Assembly (NCBI GenBank): GCA_028023455.1
Contig: JAQFVV010012497.1
Location: 746,001-810,000, forward strand
Length of the DNA stretch: 64,000 nt
From: Epiperipatus broadwayi
Lineage: Eukaryota; Onychophora; Udeonychophora; Euonychophora; Peripatidae
Direction: 5' to 3'
In this document: positions 37,861 to 48,200 of the stretch, one piece after another
How positions within the stretch are numbered: the stretch's first letter is position 1
Layout: each line of letters starts with the position of its first letter
Position numbers and translations under genes: made by a program
Notes under the pieces: generated by a model
Seen by the model: the letters and a program-made list of their open reading frames with translations, nothing else
Told to the model about the DNA's origin: nothing
Database searches by the model: none

Positions 37861-38563
37861 ACTTCTTAATAAGTAGTATTGAAATGCCAAATATAAGTTT
37901 TAATTTTTATATTTAAATTTATCATTCCTGATTTTGATTTTGTTTTTATTATTCTTTCATTATCAGTAAAACTCAAAAAAACCAAATGATCTTGTTAGTA
38001 AAGAATCAATTATGCAACAATTATCATTAAATTTATGCATATACATTTTGAAATTATAATGATTCTAAAAAATTTATTAATATAAAAACACACATAATAT
38101 AAAGCAAAGTGAAAATTGAAATATTATTTTTATCTTACTGATATATGATAATTTTAATAAATTTTTAATAATACTTGAATGATAATAACCAATTTATTGT
38201 ACTGTATTGAGGAAGTCATTCAGAGCATGAAAAATATGTTATATTACAAATGTTTTTAAAACTACTGTTGCAATATTGTCAGCATAATTTTACACTATAA
38301 TACTTTGTGGGTTTATTTTAAAAATTGCTTCCATGAAAATAAAGGTACTGCATAAACTATAACAATATCTGTGAATTACAATTATGCTATGGTAATAAAC
38401 AATGACACAATTTCTTAACATGGCATAAATTTGATTCAAAAGTGCTTCACTTGTGCTTCCACCAGATTAAAGATGTAATATGAAAAAACCTTATTAGATC
38501 ACCGCAATGCGGAACAAGTAATTAATTAACATTCAGTAACCAAGTAGAATAAATAAACACACC

Positions 38564-38800
38564 ATACAGTATTGTCATACAGTGCAAGCCAGAGTAATCA
38601 ATGGACGCAGGAAGATTTGTGCATAAAATCCCTATCTAGTGCATACTCATCCAATATCCCCAGACTTTTTCTAGCTTGTAACTTCCATCAGTGAGAAGCC
38701 TTGGATCTGAGAACATTGTACTACTGTATGGAGAGCTTTGCCTCTGCGAAAAGCAGCTTGTGCAAGCATAAAGAATGGTGATCATGTGATGTTTGATGAT
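38564..38800. repeat. Foldback-family copy, deleted
   Basis: The sequence matches the foldback copies at 28616 and 33306: GCAAGCCAGAGTAATCAATGG, TTTGTGCATAAAATCCCTAT, CCATCAGTGAGAAGCC, then ACTACTGTATGGAGAG and GCAGCTTGTGCAAGCATAAAG. The right arm is shortened, so it does not form a long hairpin. Confidence 0.65.
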
Positions 38801-38965
38801 AGAATAAACAAACACTTTATTTTGTCATTTTTTATTGAAAAAAATTTACACTACAAATATAAAAATGTTTATATAAAAAAGATGCAATTACTAAATGGAA
38901 GCAACACTTCACTAACATACACAGATTACATGCTACTAATTATCAATCTTTATTGGTTTGCATCA

Positions 38966-39560
38966 GGGGTGGAAAACCTTTTTTCTACCAAAGACCATTT
39001 GGATATTTATAATAACCTTTGCGCTCCACACAAAATTATCATTTTAAAAATTATCCTGCTATATTTGATTAAATAATTAATTTATCCCTAATCATTAAGA
39101 ATGGACAATGTTTTCAGCTAGCAGGCCGATTTTTACTTGCCCTTTTTAAATGAGGTCATAATTTTTTTGTGAATTAAAATAATATTAAACATGTCTAGAA
39201 TTTCTGTTTTATATTCTGTTTATAGATTAATTATTCTACAGCAGTTAGGATGCAGGCATTTATAAATTCTCCTTCAGAAAACAGTTTCAAAGTTTCTGAT
39301 TTTTTAAAAAAGAAATGTAATTGGTCTTTACAGAATTTTCTGACTTGTTTGGACTTATTATGAGACATGCCAGCTACTTGATTAAGCTGAAAGTTTTCTA
39401 TTTTAATATTTCCTTCTATCCAACAATTTTGTTGTAATTAGAATGTTTGATAAATAATGTTTTTTATTAACTGAATATCAGGCATTTCAAATTTACTCTT
39501 TGTTTATATATATATATAAAAGGGTTAATCCATTTTCTGTGCCAATTTTTTTTTTATCTT
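38966..39560 (-). pseudogene. hAT element relic (ZBED/GTF2IRD2-type transposase N-terminus)
   Basis: The segment begins with CAGGGGTGGAAAACCTTTTT at about 38966, the form of many animal hAT terminal repeats (CAGGGGTGGGCAA...). On the - strand, 39440-39240 encodes FQLNQVAGMSHNKSKQVRKF, FFFKKSETLKLFSEGEF and INACILTAVE. This resembles the KPF.EGEFIK.C...AAE block after the BED finger in this class, with NYNKIVG just before it. No second terminal repeat was found. Confidence 0.5.
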
Positions 39561-40410
39561 ATTCGGTGTAGCTATCAGTAATAAAATTATAAAACAAATG
39601 CAAATAACAATAATAAAACACAGTAAAATTTTAATTTTATTTGTGTGAATATACAGATAGTATGCTAAAATCATAAAAACGAACAAAATGCCGTGTTATA
39701 AATCTGTAGTCGGATAGATAACGCAATATAATTTATCGGAATATTTCACCTCTCACAGAATGAACTAGAATTATTATAAAGATGGATGTAATTGAAAAAA
39801 TAAATATTTTATTTCACTTAACTCTTAAAGCAATATTTTAACTACGCCGCATGTTTAAAAAGAAGTTTTATACAGGATCATTTTATTTACATTTTTGAAA
39901 ATGTCCCAAGGCCGAATTGGAAATTATTAGTTTATAAGGATTGCTTTCATTTAATAATTACATGTTTTTTATACAAACATTTTTTATTTGTAATATAATT
40001 TTTTTTCTATAAAAAATGACAAAATCAAGCATGTGCATCGATAAAACATAATTAAAATACAAATCATTGGTTATCAAGTTTAATTAATTATTAAGTTGAG
40101 AAGAGATTGAAGAAATTTAATATACTTTTTTTAAAAAAAAAAATCATGTTTTTAATATTCATATTTCTCTATACCTTTTCTAATAAGATTCTTTGGATTT
40201 AAAAAAAGCTTTAGATATATATGTAGTGCGACAGAAATAGTTTGAACTCAGTTGATCTATTTTCAAAAGTCCTATAAGTTTAAGCCGATTAAGATCTACT
40301 TGGTAATCCGTAAAATAAACATTACCGTAAACAAAATATATATAAACAATAAATTGGCTAGCATTTTTTTTTTAAATCTATAAATTATTTTTACAATACA
40401 GTATATGATC

Positions 40411-41357
40411 GGTAAAGGTTTACTTTAGCGACCACTGCATAAAAATCATGTTCGCCCTCTAGTTTTCAAAATTATAAGTAAATTATTATTCGAAAATCTT
40501 ACGTATATACTACTATATTACAATTACATTAAAATTTATTAAAATGTAAAAGATAAAAAAAATACTTACCATTTTAAAGAAGTTGGAATAATTACACTAG
40601 TTTAATTAAAATAATTAGTTTAAATTATTTGAAACTTAAGAATTTAAACTATCGGCATTTATAACTTAAGAATTTAAACTATCTCGATGGTTCTCGGCGG
40701 AATAGATGACAATGGGGAGCCATTAGTCATCGAAATCGACGAAACATATTATTTCCACAGAAAATACCACAGGGGGACTACATAGAGGGCATCGGGTCTT
40801 TGGTGGTATTGAAAGAGGGTCAAGGAAGTGCTTCTTGACAGAAGTTGCGGATAGAACGGCTGGCTCATTGGAGGCCCTAATCCAGCAGTACATTTTACCA
40901 GGGACTCGCATAATTTCAGATGGCTGGGCTGCGTACAATAATATCTGCAGACTTAGCAATGGGGTGTACATGCATTCGGTTGTCGTCCGCCAGGACAACT
41001 TCATGAATCCCGAAGACCAAGACATACATACCCAGAATATCGAGAATATGTGGATGAGGGCCAAGCGTAAGCTGAAATTCCAATCTGGTACCAGCAGGGC
41101 TTTATTTTCATCGTACCTCCAAGAATTTGCCTTCCGCAGTAGATATAGCACTGCCGCCTTTTTCTCCAACTTCCTGCTATGCATAGGGCATAATTATGCT
41201 TAAAAAGGTAAATTATTATTTTTATTTATTATCTTTTACGTTTTAATTAATAAATATTTACTGTAATTGTAATATAAGAGCAGATACGTAAGATTTTAGT
41301 TCTAATTTTAAAAACTAGATGGCGAATATGCTCTGGTCGCTAAAGTAAACCTTTACC
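40411..41357 (+). mobile_element. Merlin-family DNA transposon, internally truncated copy
   Basis: The terminal inverted repeats are clear. The left end begins GGTAAAGGTTTACTTTAGCG (40411) and the right end is its complement (to 41357). The match continues through CGACCA and on to the CGCC-TCTAGTTTT block, about 55 bases in all. The ends can be extended by ATC/GAT outside. The flanks (TATATGATC and GATTAATTT) show no clear 8-9-bp target duplication. The 947-base element carries only the C-terminal two-thirds of an IS1016/Merlin transposase. It also holds a 30-base-period duplication of ACTTAAGAATTTAAACTATC at 40634-40683. Its base composition is less AT-rich than its surroundings. Confidence 0.85.
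40681..41203 (+). pseudogene. Merlin (ISXO2/IS1016-like) DDE transposase, frameshifted and N-truncated
   Basis: This would be the cut-and-paste transposase of the element. Frame 1 (40681-40782) reads VLGGIDDNGEPLVIEIDETY and FHRKYHRG, then a stop. Frame 2 (from about 40781) continues HRGHRVFGGIERGSRKCFLT, ISDGWAAYNNI, HTQNIENMWMRAKRKLK and ends at 41203. The catalytic triad is all present: Asp in EIDET (40738-40740), Asp in SDGW (40919-40921) and Glu in NIENMW (41042-41044). Two lesions are visible. A one-base-type frameshift falls at about 40771-40783, and there is an Arg where the family has Trp in HWVFGGIER. The N-terminal helix-turn-helix region is missing. The copy is defective, but its readable state suggests a fairly recent insertion. 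Confidence 0.85.
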
Positions 41358-41960
41358 GATTAATTTAATGATACAAATTGAATACAGCAATATTGATTAT
41401 ATAGTCACCCCCCTCCCCCCAGTTTTAAATCTATATTATTAAAAATAAATCTTATAGAATTATAGTTGAAATTAAATGATTTCCGCTTTCAATTATTAAA
41501 TAATAAACAACTTTTTAATATATTAATAATAAAATACTGTACTGAATTTTCAAGGTAAAAGGCATGTTAAAAGATAGTAAATATTATCTTTAAAAAAAGA
41601 TGCAAAACAAGCTATAATAAAAGTTGAGATAAACTATTAACTTCAACTCATTGAGAAAATATTGATATTTGTTTTTAAATATACCTGTATATTTGTCTCT
41701 GCCTAAAAAATAACCTTAATTGTGACTTCCAATATAAACTAGCAGCCATTATATTAATGTCGTAAATAACTTTTAATAAAATCTTAAAAACATAATATTA
41801 TTTCTATTATTTATAATATTTGTTTTTAAAAATTCAAATTAAAATGCTAAAAAGTACTTATAAAATAAACTGCAATAAAAATTAAACATAAAAAAATATG
41901 TCAAAAAATGTATTTTTATAGTGTCAGTTTGTAGCATTGCTTTACGCTTTATGGTATAAT

Positions 41961-41970
41961 AATGGCGGTG
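41961..41970 (+). promoter_or_regulatory. YY1-like site upstream of TOP3A
   Basis: AATGGCGGTG resembles the YY1 motif (AAnATGGCGGC) often found just downstream of metazoan transcription starts, with the same orientation as the gene. No TATA box is evident. It lies about 150 bases before the first in-frame ATG. The site also makes a tiny upstream ORF (MAVF stop). Confidence 0.3.
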
Positions 41971-42122
41971 TTTTGAAATATGCTTACTATTAGCAAAAAT
42001 TATTGTTACTATTTTTTTTATAACTGACATTTATTAGGATAATGATGTACACAGATTTCGTTACTCGATAGATGTTAAACAGTTACTGTGAAAAGCAGAA
42101 ATAATTTTATATTTTCATTACT

Positions 42123-42242
42123 ATGATAATATATTTTAGGCGATTAAGTGCAATGAAAATGGGTCACATCCTAAATGTTGCTGAAAAAAATGATGCTGCC
42201 AAAACATTAGCTGAAATTATGACTGCTGGAAAATATAGGCGA
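42123..42242 (+). CDS. TOP3A: DNA topoisomerase III alpha, coding exon 1
   Basis: TOP3A is a type IA topoisomerase that passes single strands. With BLM helicase and RMI1 it dissolves double Holliday junctions, and a second form separates mitochondrial DNA. This exon gives residues 1-40, with the start of the TOPRIM domain, ILNVAEKNDAAKTLAEIM, including the conserved metal-site Glu in AEK. It ends AGG CGA|GTAAGT at 42242/42243, phase 0. Three in-frame ATGs precede the domain. The one at 42123 adds MIIYFRRLSA, basic and free of acidic residues like a mitochondrial presequence. Those at 42153 and 42159 would give a nuclear form; the third has the best context (AAAATGG). A TTTTAG at 42134-42139 could instead be a splice acceptor, which would exclude the first ATG. 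The catalytic Tyr domain lies beyond the window. Confidence 0.9.
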
Positions 42243-43249
42243 GTAAGTTAAAATAAATTATGTTTCTGTTTACTATTTACAAAATTAATATTAATTTTGT
42301 AATAGTTTTTGAATAATAAATTTGTAGTTAAATGTCTAACTACGATTCTTTTAACTTAGTAAAACAAATTGGTCTTTTTTTTTTTTTTTGCATTTTTAGT
42401 TTCAATTATATCCCAAAATTAATAATGGAAACAATTGTTTATTTTTTGAATTTCAATGGAAATGGATTTTTTAATCAAAATAATTTTAAGAAATTTAAAT
42501 TGTTCTTGAGCAAAAGCAGGATTCAACGAGATATATAAAAGTTAAAATCAAAAATAACGATATTATAACTAGCAATTCAACCTTAATCTATAAGTGAGTT
42601 AAATTCTTATAGATTCATTTTTAACAAAATGTAGCACATAATTCTCCATTTAGAAATACTTGGTCATTGATTCAGATTCCAAAATAGCTGCTTTTTAAAT
42701 AAAAATGACATGTTTAAACATCTATATCTCAAATAATATTGATTGAAATCTAAAATTTCAAATTTGAAAGTTTCACGAAAAATATCTTTATGGTAAAAAA
42801 TAAATAAATGCCAATATGGACCAACATTCACTGGGTGTTCCCATATTGATGATCCACATGCATTTGTGGTTCATGCAGCTTCATGTTGGCTGCTACGTTG
42901 CTTTGTTGATCATTATCTCGCATTCCTTATTCAGAAATGTCAATGTTACGGTTTTAATAAAGAATTTTTTGTTTTTTTAAGACAAGACAATAAATATACA
43001 GTTTATATCGATTTAATTGTTAACATTCTTTACCGAAAAGTTTTAGAGTCGTGCTGAATTCAATTTTTGAAATCATTTTGCCAATAAATTTATTTTACTG
43101 AATATAAACGCATATAAAATATGCATTTATTATTATTAATTTTACAGTTCCTAGATATATTTTCAGCATAATAGGAATTACAAATTATTGTTTCAACTTT
43201 AATAATATTTGTAAACAAAATATATACATATGAAATTGAGAGAATTGTT

Positions 43250-43330
43250 TAGTTGTTCATAGGAAGTTTATATATTGGAAGTGACAGAGTTGAAGCTGCA
43301 ACCCGGGTATTTGAGCTCCAGAGTCTGCTA
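43250..43330 (-). repeat. tRNA-related SINE-like fragment
   Basis: On the - strand it reads AATGGTAGAGTAGCAGACTC, a D-arm and A-box match, and then CCCGGGTTGCAGCTTCAACT in place of the B box. The spacing is near that of a tRNA, but the stems do not close and the B box is degenerate. Its form resembles the fragment at 3768-3866. Confidence 0.45.
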
Positions 43331-43390
43331 CTCTACCATTATATATATATGAAAATAAATATACGAACTAACTAAAGGAAAAATAAAAAC

Positions 43391-43550
43391 ATAATAAAAA
43401 CAATTACTTCTCTATAAAGCTGCTTTAATATTTCAACCAGCAGACTGGAAAATGGAAATGCCATTTTGCTGTTCTTTCTGATGAAAATCAGTCTACTGAT
43501 TGAAATATTAAAGCAGCTTTATAGAGAAGTAATTGTGTGTTTTTTATTAT
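43391..43550. mobile_element. Hairpin MITE 1 (TOP3A intron 1)
   Basis: Perfect 36-base arms, 43401-43436 and 43500-43535, share TTACTTCTCTATAAAGCTGC and continue outward to ATAATAAAAACA / GTTTTTTATTAT. The 63-base loop has its own partial symmetry (CAGACTG...CAGTCTA). The outer end CATAATAAAAACAAT is the same as that of the hairpin at 52931-53138. No ORF. Confidence 0.75.
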
Positions 43551-43730
43551 ATATACATACATAGAGAGAGAATATTAATTATTTATTATTTCATTCAATT
43601 TTTCTTTTTTTTTTTTTTTGACTTTTTATGTTCTTCAGATTGTTTTTTTTTTTTAATTGTTAAAATATTAATGCTGGTTTTAAAAGGAAAAAAATTCGTT
43701 TTTTTATATATATATATTATGTACACAATT

Positions 43731-45468
43731 GCACATAGAGAGCGTACCAATAGCTCTAACAAGCTCGTAAATTAACAAGTGCGGTTATGAGAAATTTTAA
43801 AATCTCTATCCAGAACACTCTTATCTCCAGACCATGGTTTCGGGCTTATGGCCCACGTCAGTGGAGAGCTAGAATATTCGGACACTAGACCTAAAATATC
43901 AACTCAAAAAACCAGCACTTATTTCAAACGTATATTTAAGAAGAAACTCTGAATTTTTCGGACATGAAAATGTCTTTAAATCCAGCTATCTAACTTAAAT
44001 AGCTATATGGGACTGAAGTATATTCAGATCTACCATATTCTAATAGGCTCAGCATAGCCAAAGCCTTAAAGGTAAAATTATAATAATTAATAAAGCAAGT
44101 CATATATAACATGACATTACTTTTATGAGCTTGTAATTACAAAAATGCACATAGAGAGCGTACCAATAGCTCTAACAAGCTCGTAAATTAACAAGTGCGG
44201 TTATGAGAAATATTTAAAATCTCTATCCAGAACACTCTTATCTCCAGACCATGGTTTCGGGCTTATGGCCCACGTCAGTGGAGAGCTAGAAAATATCAAC
44301 TCAAAAAACCAGCACTTATTTCAAACGTATATTTAAGAAGAAACTCTGAATTTTTCGGACATGAAAATGTCTTTAAATCCAGCTATCTAACTTAAATAGC
44401 TATATGGGACTGAAGTATATTCAGATCTACCATATTCTAATAGGCTCAGCATAGATCGGAAGAGCAAAGGTAAAATTATAATAATTAATAAAGCAAGTCA
44501 TATATAACATGACATTACTTTTATGAGCTTGTAATTACAAAAATGCACATAGAGGCGTACCAATAGCTCTAACAAGCTCAGTAAATTAACAAGTGCGGTT
44601 ATGAGAAATATTTAAAATCTCTATCCAGAACACTCTTATCTCCAGACCATGGTTTCGGGCTTATGGCCCACGTCAGTGGAGAGCTAGAATATTCGGACAC
44701 TAGACCTAAAATATCAACTCAAAAAACCAGCACTTATTTCAAACGTATATTTAAGAAGAAACTCTGAATTTTTCGGACATGAAAATGTCTTTAAATCCAG
44801 CTATCTAACTTAAATAGCTATATGGGACTGAAGTATATTCAGATCTACCATATTCTAATAGGCTCAGCATAGCCAAAGCCTTAAAGGTAAAATTATAATA
44901 ATTAATAAAGCAAGTCATATATAACATGACATTACTTTTATGAGCTTGTAATTACAAAAATGCACATAGAGAGCGTACCAATAGCTCTAACAAGCTCGTA
45001 AATTAACAAGTGCGGTTATGAGAAATATTTAAAATCTCTATCCAGAACACTCTTATCTCCAGACCATGGTTTCGGGCTTATGGCCCATGTCAGTGGAGAG
45101 CTAGAATATTCGGACACTAGACCTAAAATATCAACTCAAAAAACCAGCACTTATTTCAAACGTATATTTAAGAAGAAACTCTGAATTTTTCGGACATGAA
45201 AATGTCTTTAAATCCAGCTATCTAACTTAAATAGCTATATGGGACTGAAGTATATTCAGATCTACCATATTCTAATAGGCTGGGCCATAAGCCCGAAACC
45301 ATGGTCTGGAGATAAGAGTGTTCTGGATAGAGATTTTAAATATTTCTCATAACCGCACTTGTTAATTTACGAGCTTGTTAGAGCTATTGGTACGCTCTCT
45401 ATGTGCATTTTTGTAATTACAAGCTCATAAAAGTAATGTCATGTTATATATGACTTGCTTTATTAATT
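43731..45468 (+). repeat. Tandem array of a ~417-bp repeat, 3.8 units plus an inverted piece
   Basis: The units start at GCACATAGAG: 43731-44146, 44147-44544, 44545-44961 and 44962-45281 (partial). They are almost identical. At 45282 the sequence reverses and runs as the complement of a unit junction to 45468. Shared blocks include CTCCAGACCATGGTTTCGGG, AATATTCGGACACTAGACCT and CATATATAACATGACATTAC. Unit 2 lacks about 20 bases (ATTCGGACACTAGACCT) and holds a 13-base foreign segment at 44453-44465. No ORF. Tandem units, a reversed partial copy at one end and a target duplication are seen in Penelope-like insertions and some Helitron derivatives; which applies is open. Confidence 0.9.
44453..44465. 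other. Illumina adapter core sequence (probable assembly contamination)
   Basis: AGATCGGAAGAGC, the universal TruSeq adapter core, replaces AGCCAAAGCCTT of units 1 and 3 at this exact place. The flanks before (CTCAGCAT) and after (AAAGGTAAAATT) are unchanged. Confidence 0.85.
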
Positions 45469-45499
45469 ATTATGTACACAATGTATAAAATCTCATTGA

Positions 45500-46660
45500 T
45501 ATTATATTAGATCGCTGTAGGATTTATTTTGTCAAAGGCAAAATCACTTTATCTAGGATATCATGTTTTAATGTTCTGGTTAAACATATTGATAGAGTGT
45601 TTATAATAATTATTCTTAATACTAAACAGCATTAAAATTGGAATTAACCAATGCAAAATGTGTATCTTATAAGGAAACATTTAATCATGCTTTTGATTTT
45701 TGTTCGTTTGCTGATAATCTGGCTAAGTTTGCTTTTATAGGAAATTAAAAATAAACAGTAAATAATAATTAAAGGTTTAAATTTTCAAGATATAGATCGA
45801 GGATATTGTCGTACTCTTAGAAATATCAAAATACATCAGTTCCATGGTGACATTAACATTGGTATGGCTGTATAGTGCAAATGTTCAAAAAAATTTATAA
45901 GGAGTTTACAAGAATTATTATATCAGTTAAAATGGGAAGCTAAGAAAATAAAAATACATAGAAATTATTTAAGTCATCTAGATGTTGCAAATGATGACAT
46001 TGTTTTTTATAAATAATGCTTCATGGCTTTAGGAAATGTTGCAAAAATCAGATAAAAAGAAATGTTGAATGATTTTCTCAGAATAAAATAAAAATGTATA
46101 AATTAGAACTTAACAACTACAACTGCCTTGTTCAAAGTATTAATACAGATAGAAACATAATGGATCTAATTAATTATAGAATTAAACTTGGATAGAGTGC
46201 TTTTGGTAGAAGTAACTTAATATTAAAAGCAAATATGCCTATGTGTTTGAAAAGGAAGATTTTTAATAGATAAGTTTTATTTATTTTACTTTATGGTTTT
46301 GAAATTTGGAAACTTTTCAGAATAATAGAGTCTTCATATGACTCAATGAAATATAGAGAGCATATTGAGAATAACAAGAAGGAATCGAAAGTGAAATATT
46401 TGGATGAGAACATGTATCAGTGAAATCATTGACAGAATTAAGATTAAAAAGGGGCTGTGCTTAACATAGCATTAGAAAAGATGGTAATAGATGGATAGTT
46501 GCCTTCTTAAATTGAATCCCAAGTGTTTGTTCATAAAAGGCTCAAAAGAAGGCCACATGTTAGATGGATATTGTGGAGAAAAAAGGTTATGAATTGGATA
46601 AAAGTCGATTAAATTTGGAGAGATGTTTATTCTGGAATATTGGAATTTAATTGATATTAA
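45500..46660 (+). mobile_element. LINE relic, reverse transcriptase to C-terminus
   Basis: The + strand gives LLYQLKWEAKKIKIHRNYLS followed by HLDVANDDIVF near 45925-46010, where LDWE.KGI.I.G.YL.HLRFADDIV is expected; the catalytic FADD is altered to VANDD. Then come LVQSINTDRNIMDLINYRIK near 46130-46190, SAFGRSNLILKANMPMCLKR near 46200-46255, LLYGFEIW near 46290 and RRPHVRWILWRKKVMNWIK near 46550-46610. The family is the same as at 970-2650. Frameshifts and stops throughout. Confidence 0.75.
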
Positions 46661-47889
46661 ATTAATGGTATTTCTTTCTTTCTAGGTATTGATAAAATTA
46701 TCACCAAAATTACATGAATTTTTAATCTTTATCTATTAAGGTCACTTCCGGCCAAATTCATCTTTGCCAACCTATTGATTGATTCAAAGGAAATAGAGAT
46801 TGCTAAAATGAAAAAAACAAAGAAAGAAATATAATTAATTTTTAGCATATTTAAAGAAGGAAGATATTTAATATTTTTCAAAAATTGAATGTTACATGAA
46901 AGGAGGAAGAGATTGCTAAATATGGGGAAAAACAGTGAATAGAATTAAAAATATATTCTGAAATAAGAAATATAAGGTAATTGATGAGTATTTTTTAGGA
47001 ACAGGATGATCAATGAAATAAATTCAAAATAGTGGCTATAATAATTTATAGAAGAAACAAGAATACAGTTGAACAATGTTAGAAAGATTAAAGAGAAAAA
47101 AGAAATGGATTGATTAGTCAAAATGCTCATTTGATTGACATTCAATAGTTCAACAGTGGATTGAGATGTTACTCAGAAAAATCGAATTTTATATATAAGA
47201 TGAAAAGCTATAAAATTGAAAAAAAAAAAACTTTTTGATGTTAAATAAAATATCATGATGTTGTCAGAAAAAGGAAAAAAAGATAATTCCTGATATTTTT
47301 TTGGAAGACTAAAATTATAAAATGAGATTTGAAACTCCTTTAATTATGATTTATAACCAAGTGTTGTAGTTTTCTCTCTTATGAGTAACTACTAACATGG
47401 ATAATATATTAGCAATTCTTTCACAAATAATTATGTAACTCTCAAATAAACTTATTTTATATAAATTTTTACAGCATAATTTTTGAATTTTTATTTATTC
47501 ACAGATTTTTAAATTTATTTGCAAATAAAAAATAAATTTAAAAAAATAAAATATATATTGTCTGAAAGTTTGTGTTGATGGCATTTTGCTTGTAATTATA
47601 TGTTGGAATACTTCTTTCATCTAGTTGAATTATTAAATGTTTTCAGAAAAATTCAAACTATACTTTCCTAAATACATTGAACTGTTAATAATAAACACAA
47701 ATTAGTATGGAGTGCAAAGTTTAGAGTGATATTCTCTTTTTTAAATGATACTAACCTGATTAATGTCAGCTAGGGTAGTGAATTGAACCTGTGGCTTTTA
47801 TATTTGAAAATACTGAATTTACAGTAATTTATCTATGAATGACCTTTTATCCTTCTCCCTGTAAGAGCAAAGTTAATGAGTAATTATCA

Positions 47890-48200
47890 AATATTGTAGA
47901 TTATCACACTAGATTGATGTATTGGATTATTTGCCATTGTCTATATTTTTTTACTTTTTCTTCTCTGCCCAGTATTTTTGTGTTTTCCCAATTAAGTCAT
48001 AAATTCATTAGAATATGTATGATCTATTTTAGACATTTTTCCCCCTCTCTAATCATTATTTTGTTTTTATTGTTTTTCATTGGACAATTAATTTTATTGA
48101 TATATTCTTTCATATTCATATGGTATTTCATACATATAGTTCCTATTTTTTAGCATTTCAAGTTTATAGATATTAGAATTTCTCACAGTATGCCATGATA
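47890..48200 (-). mobile_element. Penelope-like element fragment (GIY-YIG endonuclease)
   Basis: On the - strand, near 48165-48110, MYEIPYEYERIYQ fits VYKIPC.CG..YIG.T of the GIY-YIG domain. It is followed by REGEKCLK (usually RL.EHEKCLK) and, near 48000-47940, LNWENTKILGREEKVKKYRQ, matching H.IDW.N.KIL..E..W..R...EA. Stops interrupt it. A GIY-YIG domain behind a reverse transcriptase is the mark of Penelope-like elements, but the reverse transcriptase is not visible here. Confidence 0.5.

Larger units (their letters stand above)
43716..45482. repeat. 14-bp direct repeats flanking the tandem array (likely target-site duplication)
   Basis: ATTATGTACACAAT occurs at 43716-43729, immediately before the first repeat unit, and again at 45469-45482, immediately after the inverted end piece. 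A perfect 14-base match at both borders of the array fits a target-site duplication, so the array would have arrived as one insertion. Confidence 0.7.

Noticed and set aside
38738-39076. A 112-codon + strand open frame
   Set aside because: It runs from a foldback repeat into a hAT terminal repeat and has no family resemblance; its length reflects chance.
40723-41184. A 153-codon open frame on the - strand
   Set aside because: It is the antisense of the Merlin transposase. The + strand carries the family motifs (EIDET, SDGW, NIENMW); the - strand peptide resembles nothing.
42813-42850. Short palindrome CAATATGG...CCCATATTG as a regulatory hairpin
   Set aside because: Only about 12 paired bases with an imperfect middle; expected by chance in 64 kb of AT-rich DNA.
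42834-43060. Possible exon in TOP3A intron 1 (63-codon open frame at 42866-43057)
   Set aside because: TOP3A exons 1 and 2 join perfectly without it, and the peptide shows no known motif.
43731-45281. CRISPR-like array of regular repeats
   Set aside because: The unit is 417 bp without short spacers, and the host is a eukaryote; it is an ordinary tandem repeat.
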